Source of the DNA: an uncultured Bacilli bacterium
Lineage (GTDB): Bacteria; Bacillota_I; Bacilli_A; RF39; UBA660
NCBI GenBank assembly: GCA_944372725.1
Contig: CALWAA010000085.1
Location: forward strand, 1-5,036
DNA: 5,036 bases
Reading direction: 5' to 3'
This document shows, piece after piece, positions 1 through 5,036 of the stretch. Below the pieces are notes generated by a model that had not been told where the DNA came from, did not search any database, and was given only the letters and a program-made list of their open reading frames with translations. The stretch's first letter is position 1; each line of letters opens with the position of its first letter. Both the position numbers and the translations under genes were made by a program.

Positions 1-60
1 CCCTAAGATTTAAAATTATCTTAATTATAAAGTTATTTTTTGTACTTTAAATCTCCTTAC
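1..60. other. AT-rich stretch downstream of pheT, no gene
   Basis: No coding region is visible. On the minus strand, directly after the pheT stop, there is a Shine-Dalgarno-like AAGGAGAT (about 51-58), but no ATG, GTG or TTG follows it at a usable distance. AGATTTAAA (6-14) and TTTAAATCT (46-54) form a 9-bp inverted repeat around a 31-nt AT-rich spacer. No U-run follows it on the minus strand, so it is not a convincing intrinsic terminator. Whether the pheST transcript ends here or continues to the left cannot be decided. Confidence 0.5.
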
Positions 61-2397
61 TTATTCTACACTATTTTCCAAAATTTTTAGGCCACTTGCT
101 TTAATGTGCTCAATAAACCGTTCTTTAAATGTCTGTAATTCTTTTTGTTCTAGTGTTTTGGTATCACTTCCAAGAGTATATCTAATTAAATATTTGTTTT
201 CATAAACTTCAACTAAACGATAGCTTTTTACTAATTTGCTAAAGAATGATTTTAATACTTTGTCTAAGTCTTCATATTTTTTATTTTCTAAAATAATCGT
301 GTAATCTAATTCTACTTCAGGGTATTTACTTATTTCTTTTGATAAAACATCTTCTTTATTTAATTTTACATATTTATCAAAATCAATATCCACTGTTACA
401 ACAGCTTTTTTCTTACTTAATTTATTTGTACATGATTTATTTAAAACATTTAAAACACCTATTTTACTATTATCAACATTTATTATTTTACCTAAAGCAT
501 CATCATAATAATTAAATTCATTAACATTATTTGTAAATGTTACTTCTTTATTTTTTAAAACTTTAAATAGATATTTAACAATACTTTTCGCTTTATTATA
601 AATTGTTTCTAAATTCTTTTCATTATCAGCAAGAATAATACTTAACACTCTTTTATTTTCGTTATTTTTTATTACTGTGCCTATTTCAAAAATGCCAAAT
701 TTAGAATAATTTTTAAAGTTTAAACTTACAATATTCATTAAAGATAGGCTTAAATCATCTCTTAAAATATTGTTTACTTCTTTTCCTAATAAAGAAACAT
801 TTTTCTTTTCAATATTTAACTCTTTTAAAGTTTCCGTATCATACCAAACATAACTATGTACTTCATGCATATCATATTTAGATGCTAGTAAATATTTTAC
901 TTCATATTCCTCATTGTATATAGTTTCATGCTCGGTAATGGTTAAATCAAGTTTAAGTGGTTTTGGTACAAAGTTTTCTAAGCCATAAATTCTAGCGATT
1001 TCCTCGATTAAATCTTCTTTTATCTTGATATCTTTTGTTGCTCTAAATGTTGGGACGGTTACATCATAGTAATCAGGGGCGATTGCTACTTTAAAACCAA
1101 GTGTTTCTAAAATATTTTTAACTACCCCATCTTCTAAAGTTCTACCCATATAGATAGAAAGGGTCTTTTTATCAAGAATGATTTGTTCTTCTTCTAGTTT
1201 TTTTTGATAAACATCTGTTAGGTTAGATGCTATCACCATGTCTGGATTTTCTTTCTTTAAAAGATAAGCAAGTCTTTTGATAGCTAAATCAGTCATATTA
1301 GGGTCTAGGCTCTTTTCATAGCGAGCTGATGCTTCAGTTCTAAGGCCTAATTTGGCAGCACATCTTCTAATTGAGGCAGCATTAAAGCAAGCACTTTCTA
1401 GGAAAACACTTGTTGTATCAGGAAGTATTTCACTATCTAAGCCTCCCATAACACCAGCAATACCAAAATATTTATCACCATTTTTAATCATTAGCATCTC
1501 ACTCGTTAATTTTCTTTCCACTCCATCTAGAGTTGTATAAGTATCGCCATCACTAGCTAGGCCTACTTCGATATTTTTTACCACTCTCGCATCAAAAGCA
1601 TGCATAGGCTGTCCTAGTTCCATCATTAAATAGTTTGTTAGGTCAACTAAAAGGGAAATTGAACGCATACCAACATAATATAAAAATATTTGCATATCAA
1701 ATGGAGTTTGATTATTTTTGATGTTTTCAATTTTTAAGCCTGTATAACGGTAACATAAGTTATTATCTTTGATTACAATATCTAAATCATCTAAATCATT
1801 CGTTATTTCTAAAGTATCTAAAGGTAATAATTCGTGACTAGTTATTGCACATATTTCGCGAGCTATGCCATAATGTCCCCAAAGGTCAGGCCTATTTGTA
1901 AGGGATTTATTATCTATTTCGACAATAATATCATCTATCGGCAAGTATTCTTTAATGTCTTTGCCAACACACCAATTATTAGGTAATTCCATAATACCAT
2001 CATGATTATCACTTATTCCTAGTTCTCTTCCACTACAACACATACCATTTGATAAAATTCCTCTTAATGGTCTAGCTTTAATTTCTACCCCATCAATGTG
2101 TCCACCAACACGAACATAAGCTGTTTTTAGGCCAACACGGACATTTGGAGCTCCACATACAACTTGGATTAATTTTTCCTCACCAGCATCTACTTTTAAT
2201 ACATGCATATGGTCACTATCGGGGTGTTCTTCACATTCGATGATTTCGGCAACTACAACGCCATCAAAATTATTTCCTTTCACTTCAACATTTTCAACTT
2301 CAGCTGTTCTTAAAGTAAAAGTATCCCAAATATTTATCCAATCAATATCTTCTGGGCTTTTAATATGACTTTTTAATTTATTACATGATATTAACAT
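61..2397 (-). CDS. pheT: Phenylalanyl-tRNA synthetase beta subunit
   Basis: Cytoplasmic PheT forms the (alpha-beta)2 enzyme with PheS, charges tRNA-Phe with phenylalanine and hydrolyses mischarged Tyr-tRNA-Phe. The protein is 778 residues, slightly short of the roughly 795-805 usual for bacteria. Domains in order: N-terminal strand; EMAP-like tRNA-binding OB domain at about 42-150 (HPDSDHMHVLKVD, VCGAPNVR, SNGMCCSGRELG); B3/4 editing domain at about 210-385 (GMRSISLLVDLTNYLMMELG, QPMHAFDA, VFLESACF, RTEASARYEKSLDP); B5 at about 403-475; inactive synthetase-like core at about 480-680; FDX-ACB anticodon-binding domain at about 688-775. The editing His (H266 in QPMHAFD) and Glu (E334 in FLESACF) match the residues known from E. 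coli PheT. I chose the ATG at 2397 because AGGAGG (2404-2409) lies 6 nt before it; a longer open frame back to 2427 runs into pheS. The FDX-ACB start, KYPEVELDYTI, departs from the common FPAVRRD form but keeps the fold pattern. The stop is TAA. Confidence 0.98.
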   Translation of the reverse strand: MLISCNKLKSHIKSPEDIDWINIWDTFTLRTAEVENVEVKGNNFDGVVVAEIIECEEHPDSDHMHVLKVDAGEEKLIQVVCGAPNVRVGLKTAYVRVGGHIDGVEIKARPLRGILSNGMCCSGRELGISDNHDGIMELPNNWCVGKDIKEYLPIDDIIVEIDNKSLTNRPDLWGHYGIAREICAITSHELLPLDTLEITNDLDDLDIVIKDNNLCYRYTGLKIENIKNNQTPFDMQIFLYYVGMRSISLLVDLTNYLMMELGQPMHAFDARVVKNIEVGLASDGDTYTTLDGVERKLTSEMLMIKNGDKYFGIAGVMGGLDSEILPDTTSVFLESACFNAASIRRCAAKLGLRTEASARYEKSLDPNMTDLAIKRLAYLLKKENPDMVIASNLTDVYQKKLEEEQIILDKKTLSIYMGRTLEDGVVKNILETLGFKVAIAPDYYDVTVPTFRATKDIKIKEDLIEEIARIYGLENFVPKPLKLDLTITEHETIYNEEYEVKYLLASKYDMHEVHSYVWYDTETLKELNIEKKNVSLLGKEVNNILRDDLSLSLMNIVSLNFKNYSKFGIFEIGTVIKNNENKRVLSIILADNEKNLETIYNKAKSIVKYLFKVLKNKEVTFTNNVNEFNYYDDALGKIINVDNSKIGVLNVLNKSCTNKLSKKKAVVTVDIDFDKYVKLNKEDVLSKEISKYPEVELDYTIILENKKYEDLDKVLKSFFSKLVKSYRLVEVYENKYLIRYTLGSDTKTLEQKELQTFKERFIEHIKASGLKILENSVE

Positions 2398-2403
2398 ACA
2401 TAA

Positions 2404-2409
2404 CCTCCT
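2404..2409 (-). promoter_or_regulatory. pheT ribosome binding site overlapping pheS stop
   Basis: On the minus strand AGGAGG sits 6 nt upstream of the ATG at 2397 and shares bases with the pheS TAG stop (2408-2410). This fixes the pheT start and suggests translational coupling, fitting the equal amounts of the two subunits that the heterotetramer needs. Confidence 0.85.
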
Positions 2410-3415
2410 ACTTAATATTGAATTCACTTAAATAGCGAATATCACCACTATTTAAAACTCTGATATCATTAATTTTATATTTCATCATGGCAAGTCTAGT
2501 TAAACCAAAGCCAAAAGCAAAACCGGTATATTCTTCGGGGTCAATGCCACCAGCGCGAAGAACATTTGGATGAACCATGCCACTTCCTACCATTTCAATC
2601 CAACCACTATTTTTACATGTTGGGCAACCTTTCCCGCCACAAATTAAACATGACATATCCATTTCATAGCTGGGTTCGGTAAATGGGAAGAAACCTGGTC
2701 TTAGTCGCACTTTTACATCTTCATGGAATATCTCACGAAGCAAATTTTGCATTACATAAAGTAAGTTTTCAATAGTAACCCCTTTATCAATAACCATTCC
2801 CTCAATTTGATAGAAAGTATTTTCATGATTGGCATCTAAATCTTCATTTCTAAATACTCTTCCTGGTGCACAAATACGAAGAGGTGCGCCAAAATTCTCC
2901 ATCGCATGAATTTGATTATCACTTGTTTGGGTACGCAAAAGCATACCATTATCTAAAAAGTATGTATCTTGCATGTCTCTAGCTGGATGGTCTTTTGGTA
3001 CGTTTAAAGCTTCAAAGTTATAATATTCTGTTTCCATTTCCGGACCTGATACAACTGTGAATCCCATTCTTTTTAAAATACCAGTAATCTCATGAGCAAT
3101 AATTGTTACTGGATGAAGTGAACCTGTTTCAACTTCAAAATCTAGAGTGTCATCAAAAGTAATGTTACTTTTATTTTCTAATTCTTCTAATCGATTATTA
3201 ATTAGATTTTCCATCTCTTTTTTCGTATTATTAATTAAACTTCCATATTTTTTCTTATCATCAATACTCATGTCTTTTAAGCTTGATAAGATATTTGATA
3301 CTTCACTTTTTTTACCAACATACTCTGATTTAATATTTAATATATCAGCTTCTTTAGTGGCACTTGCTAATTTACTTGTTAATTCTTCTTTTAACTTTGT
3401 TAATTTTTCTTCCAT
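2408..3415 (-). CDS. pheS: Phenylalanyl-tRNA synthetase alpha subunit
   Basis: PheS is the catalytic class II subunit that makes phenylalanyl-adenylate and transfers Phe to tRNA-Phe; it works with PheT, encoded next. It has 335 residues, normal for the family (about 327-345). Residues 1-85 are a charged, heptad-like coiled-coil arm of the kind that contacts tRNA. The core follows: motif 1 region at 101-152 (HPVTIIAHEI, SGPEMETEYYNFEALN.P, HPARDMQDTYF); RTQTSDNQIHAM at 161-172; motif 2 with FRNE (188-191) and FYQIEGMVID (201-210); the Phe-binding RPGFFPFTEPSYEMD at 239-253; motif 3 GFGLTRLAMMKY at 302-313. A CxxC-x4-CxxC cluster (C256, C259, C264, C267), common in Firmicutes PheS, may bind zinc. 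I chose the ATG at 3415 because AGGAGG (3422-3427) is well spaced before it. The frame stays open to a TTG at 3481, but those 22 codons are T-box and terminator RNA. The stop is TAG. Confidence 0.98.
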   Translation of the reverse strand: MEEKLTKLKEELTSKLASATKEADILNIKSEYVGKKSEVSNILSSLKDMSIDDKKKYGSLINNTKKEMENLINNRLEELENKSNITFDDTLDFEVETGSLHPVTIIAHEITGILKRMGFTVVSGPEMETEYYNFEALNVPKDHPARDMQDTYFLDNGMLLRTQTSDNQIHAMENFGAPLRICAPGRVFRNEDLDANHENTFYQIEGMVIDKGVTIENLLYVMQNLLREIFHEDVKVRLRPGFFPFTEPSYEMDMSCLICGGKGCPTCKNSGWIEMVGSGMVHPNVLRAGGIDPEEYTGFAFGFGLTRLAMMKYKINDIRVLNSGDIRYLSEFNIK

Positions 3416-3421
3416 AATTCT

Positions 3422-3427
3422 CCTCCT
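3422..3427 (-). promoter_or_regulatory. pheS ribosome binding site
   Basis: Minus-strand AGGAGG, followed by AGAATT and the ATG at 3415. It lies just after the U-run of the T-box terminator, so it is transcribed only when the leader reads through. It decides the pheS start against the upstream in-frame TTG. Confidence 0.9.
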
Positions 3428-3432
3428 AAAAT

Positions 3433-3491
3433 AAAAAAATTCTAGAACATTGGGGCGAATTATATCCGCGGTACCACCCAAATTCTAGAAT
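3433..3491 (-). terminator. T-box attenuator: intrinsic terminator competing with antiterminator
   Basis: On the minus strand ATTCTAGAA (3483-3491) pairs perfectly with TTCTAGAAT (3439-3447). TTGGG (3477-3481) can pair with CCCAA inside the hairpin, and seven T's follow (3433-3439), giving a Rho-independent terminator. The alternative antiterminator pairs GAATT (3481-3485) with AATTC (3457-3461) around the T-box bulge, using the same 5' arm. The two structures are therefore mutually exclusive, as expected of a T-box switch. These pairings were read by eye; no folding energy was computed. Confidence 0.88.
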
Positions 3492-3646
3492 ATCTAGCAC
3501 TCTTTCGTTTATAGCACGACCTACTATTAAAACTCCTAAGTTTGAAATTCATAACTTTATTTATCTAAAAGTAATCTCAGCCTTTGTTACTTTTTCTCTT
3601 TTTAAGAACTTAAAGTTATTACTTAATAACTTAATCAACGTTTATG
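3433..3646 (-). promoter_or_regulatory. Phenylalanine T-box leader of pheST
   Basis: This is a tRNA-sensing riboswitch in the pheST leader. The T-box core TGGGTGGTACCGCG lies at 3467-3480. Stem I can be traced on the minus strand. A kink-turn-like GTTGAT lies near 3634-3639. Lower helix: TAAGTT (3628-3633) with AACTTA (3537-3542). Specifier loop: AGTA (3620-3623) opposite GAATTTCA (3543-3550). Middle helix: ATAACTTT (3612-3619) with AAAGTTAT (3551-3558). Distal bulge: AGAGA (3595-3599). Apical helix: AAAAGTAA (3587-3594) with TTACTTTT (3567-3574), capped by a GGCTGAGA-containing loop. The specifier is UUC at 3544-3546 and is followed by A; the alternative register UUU is also a Phe codon, so specificity is clear either way. 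Uncharged tRNA-Phe should pair with the specifier and, through its NCCA end, with the T-box bulge, favouring antitermination. The Stem II/III region (about 3490-3530) looks short and weakly structured. Confidence 0.95.
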
Positions 3647-3651
3647 AATTT

Positions 3652-3680
3652 ATTTTAGCACTATCTTTTTTAAAATTCAA
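3652..3680 (-). promoter_or_regulatory. Predicted sigma-A promoter of pheST
   Basis: On the minus strand TTGAAT (3675-3680, -35) and TAAAAT (3652-3657, -10) are separated by exactly 17 nt, and a TGC directly before the -10 makes it an extended -10. Transcription would start near 3645, right at the base of T-box Stem I. The promoter lies 3 nt past the stop codon of the upstream gene, so pheST need not depend on read-through from it. Confidence 0.72.
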
Positions 3681-3683
3681 TCC

Positions 3684-4736
3684 TTATTTTAAAATATATC
3701 CTCTTCCAAAGAAATCATTTAAGCTTTCTAAATGTTGATTTGTTTGGTTGGCCTCTATTATTTTTTCAATACTATTATCATTTAAAATTTCATGTATGCC
3801 CATGATTTTATCATTTTCTATATGGATATAATAGAGAATATACTGACCTCTTATTTTTTTGATAATTAAGCCGTCATTCGCTAATATTTTATCTAAAATC
3901 CCTAATAAATAATTAGAAAAGGCATCATATAAATCTTCTGATAAAATTATTTCTTCACTTGGACCAATTATTTCTTTTAATGATTTGATGATGTTATTTA
4001 ATTTTCCTGTACTTTTATATTCCTCTGGTTCTTCGCCTGCTGTTTTATCCAGTTCTTCTTTTAGGAATACTTCCATATCTTCTAGTTTAAAAGGTGGACA
4101 AAACATACTATCATTTATATTAGAATATATTTCTTTATTTATTCCTTTTAATCTGCTTTCATTTAAAAAATCAATATACTCTTTAAAGTGAAGACGATAC
4201 TTTCGGGCTTCTTCTTCGGGAACACAAAATTCTTTACTAAATTCTATATCTTTGTCATCTTCTAAATCAATTGATATTGGTTTTCCATCTTTATCATATA
4301 CATTAATATCGTAACTATAATCTGTAATCCAATTTAATTCTTCTGTTTTTGATAATTTTCTTAAAAATGTGTGTTTATTACTTACTATTAATTCAATTTC
4401 TTTTTGTTTTCCATTTATTTCTCGCCAAGCTATTTTTAAGCGTCCTATTTCATTTATACTTTTTATAGAAATAGTAACTAATCCTTGATTAATATATAGT
4501 GTTAAATGCAATAGACGTCCTTCATCTTCACCAATTTCTAGATTTCCATGAAGTTCTGGATAAGTAGATATCAATTCAAAAAAGTCATTTTCTGGTACTT
4601 TTAAATAAAATTGATTAAAATGATTATCATTGGGTATCTCATTGCTAAAGGATTTGGTTATTTCTGTAAATAGCTTGTTATCCTTTAAATTACTAGGCAT
4701 TAAACTTATTATATCTTCAAATATTTCTTGTAACAT
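3684..4736 (-). CDS. Uncharacterised acidic soluble protein, 350 residues
   Basis: I do not recognise this protein. The reading frame is convincing: it starts at an ATG with GGAG (4744-4747) 7 nt upstream, has a promoter-like sequence before it, shares the AT-rich codon use of pheST and ends in TAA. It has no signal peptide, no hydrophobic membrane segment and no cysteine-rich motif, so it is probably cytoplasmic. The composition is acidic, with Glu/Asp-rich stretches (DLEDDKDIEF at 158-167; EELDKTAGEEPEEY at 227-240). Residues 65-118 alternate like beta strands (RLLHLTLYINQGLVTISI), then a charged middle follows. Residues 245-345 look mainly helical apart from a beta hairpin at about 288-306 (DGLIIKKIRGQYILYYIHIE). 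It is upstream of pheST in the same direction but is separated by the pheST promoter and T-box, so a shared function is not implied. Its 5' end faces away from the putative retroelement repeat across about 200 bp. Confidence 0.85.
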   Translation of the reverse strand: MLQEIFEDIISLMPSNLKDNKLFTEITKSFSNEIPNDNHFNQFYLKVPENDFFELISTYPELHGNLEIGEDEGRLLHLTLYINQGLVTISIKSINEIGRLKIAWREINGKQKEIELIVSNKHTFLRKLSKTEELNWITDYSYDINVYDKDGKPISIDLEDDKDIEFSKEFCVPEEEARKYRLHFKEYIDFLNESRLKGINKEIYSNINDSMFCPPFKLEDMEVFLKEELDKTAGEEPEEYKSTGKLNNIIKSLKEIIGPSEEIILSEDLYDAFSNYLLGILDKILANDGLIIKKIRGQYILYYIHIENDKIMGIHEILNDNSIEKIIEANQTNQHLESLNDFFGRGYILK

Positions 4737-4743
4737 AATATCA

Positions 4744-4747
4744 CTCC
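4744..4747 (-). promoter_or_regulatory. Ribosome binding site of the uncharacterised gene
   Basis: Minus-strand GGAG (within CGGAGTGA) is followed by TGATATT and the ATG at 4736. The spacing is normal and supports the start chosen; no other in-frame start lies upstream close to this site. Confidence 0.75.
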
Positions 4748-4755
4748 GAATATTT

Positions 4756-4784
4756 ATTCTAACACTTTATTGGTGAAATGCAAA
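4756..4784 (-). promoter_or_regulatory. Predicted sigma-A promoter of the uncharacterised gene
   Basis: On the minus strand TTTGCA (4779-4784) and TAGAAT (4756-4761) are spaced by 17 nt. The -10 differs from TATAAT at one base, while the -35 matches TTGACA at four of six. The start would fall near 4749, giving a very short untranslated leader, so the call is moderate. Confidence 0.5.
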
Positions 4785-4894
4785 TACATTTGGACCTATT
4801 TTTAAATATTTTTCCCTAGTATAATAAAAAAGTGATTTTGTTATTTTGAAAATTAATGTATGTGACAAAAATACAAATTTTATTGTTTTTCTAT

Positions 4895-4900
4895 TATAAT
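4895..4900 (+). promoter_or_regulatory. Possible -10 element ahead of the putative template repeat
   Basis: A perfect TATAAT on the plus strand would start transcription near 4907, about 30 nt before the repeat-like sequence. No good -35 hexamer is seen at 16-18 nt (the best there is TACAAA at 4872-4877), and no TGn extension. In DNA this AT-rich a TATAAT by itself is weak evidence. It is listed because a template repeat must be transcribed to act. Confidence 0.3.
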
Positions 4901-4935
4901 TCCTTTATACTTAATTTAAGGTTAATCTAATAACA

Positions 4936-5036
4936 CTTGTGATGTCTCCGTATAACTATAACGGTAATGCTGTCGTGTTCTATGTGAATTCGAATGGCAA
5001 CCTCAACAACACGAACGTGAATTGGACCGATGGTGG
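4936..5036 (+). repeat. Putative diversity-generating retroelement template repeat (partial, cut by window end)
   Basis: In one frame from 4942 the plus strand reads MSPYNYNGNAVVFYVNSNGN, then LNNTNVNWTDGG. Ten of 31 codons are AAC or AAT. All 27 adenines sit at codon positions 1 or 2, none at position 3, and G+C is about 44% (42 of 95 bases) against very AT-rich flanks. No Shine-Dalgarno is suitably placed before the ATG, and the frame is closed by TAA at 4912-4914, so this is neither the start of a normal gene nor the end of one. The MSP...V..V...G.L....V pattern resembles, from memory, the C-terminal ligand-binding region of C-type-lectin-fold DGR targets in Firmicutes, which usually continues into GVRPV. 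In a DGR, a non-coding TR is transcribed, copied by an error-prone reverse transcriptase that misreads adenines, and transferred into the variable repeat of a target gene. On this strand the reverse transcriptase is most often downstream, here beyond 5036. The left boundary is approximate. Alternatives are a gene remnant or a silent variable-repeat copy. Confidence 0.66.

Noticed and set aside
1352..1540. Plus-strand open frame inside pheT
   Set aside because: It is the antisense shadow of the B3/4 domain of pheT, with no RBS and no recognisable product.
2397..2427. Longer pheT start at 2427 overlapping pheS
   Set aside because: It would translate the pheT ribosome binding site itself (Arg-Arg from AGGAGG). 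The ATG at 2397 has ideal spacing and gives the usual PheT N-terminus.
3147..3434. Plus-strand open frame opposite the start of pheS, rich in Leu, Ser and Phe
   Set aside because: It is antisense to the lysine-rich coiled-coil arm of PheS, which explains the hydrophobic look. There is no supporting RBS.
3685..3696. Palindrome TATTTTAAAATA at the end of the unknown gene as a terminator
   Set aside because: It is a pure A/T palindrome with no loop and no G/C pairs, partly inside the coding sequence; it cannot form a stable terminator.
3985..4191. Plus-strand open frame inside the unknown gene
   Set aside because: It is the antisense shadow of the acidic middle of the 350-residue protein, with no independent evidence.
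4820..4825. A second plus-strand TATAAT
   Set aside because: There is no -35 at suitable spacing and no feature directly downstream; it is expected by chance in such AT-rich DNA.
4942..5036. ATG-initiated open frame running off the right edge, as an ordinary gene
   Set aside because: No Shine-Dalgarno is suitably placed, and the peptide begins in the middle of what looks like a lectin-fold variable domain rather than at a natural N-terminus. A template repeat explains the codon and adenine pattern better.
4936..5036. The variable repeat of a DGR target gene
   Set aside because: A variable repeat lies at the 3' end of a long coding region, but here the frame is closed by TAA at 4912-4914 and the upstream DNA is non-coding. 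The asparagine codons also look unmutated.

Overview
The window looks like chromosomal DNA from a low-GC, Firmicutes-type bacterium, possibly one of the uncultured Bacilli or Mollicutes-related gut lineages. The reasons are the very AT-rich composition, strong AGGAGG-type ribosome binding sites, a T-box leader ahead of a tRNA synthetase operon, and TGG tryptophan codons where checked. The lineage is an inference from composition and gene style; no search was run.

Layout, right to left on the minus strand. A 350-residue acidic protein that I do not recognise (3684-4736) has its own Shine-Dalgarno and a plausible sigma-A promoter. Just past its stop lies a compact promoter (TTGAAT, 17 bp, extended TGC-TAAAAT). 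It drives a phenylalanine T-box leader (about 3433-3646) whose specifier reads UUC. The leader controls pheS (2408-3415) and pheT (61-2397), the alpha and beta subunits of phenylalanyl-tRNA synthetase. The two genes are 10 nt apart, and the pheT ribosome binding site overlaps the pheS stop codon. Uncharged tRNA-Phe should bind the leader, stabilise the antiterminator and switch on both subunits together. Positions 1-60 hold no gene and no convincing terminator.

The right end is different. After about 200 bp of AT-rich intergenic DNA (4737-4935), the last 95-100 bases change character on the plus strand. They are richer in G+C and open in one frame packed with AAC/AAT codons, reading MSPYNYNGNAVVFYVNSNGN and on to NWTDGG. 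Every one of the 27 adenines from 4942 on falls in codon position 1 or 2, and none in position 3. There is no ribosome binding site and no upstream coding region. This is the signature of the template repeat (TR) of a diversity-generating retroelement (DGR) whose target is a C-type-lectin-fold protein. The window stops inside the TR. A reverse transcriptase, an accessory protein and a target gene with a matching variable repeat would have to lie outside it. This is the most interesting object here and it remains an inference until the flanking sequence is read.
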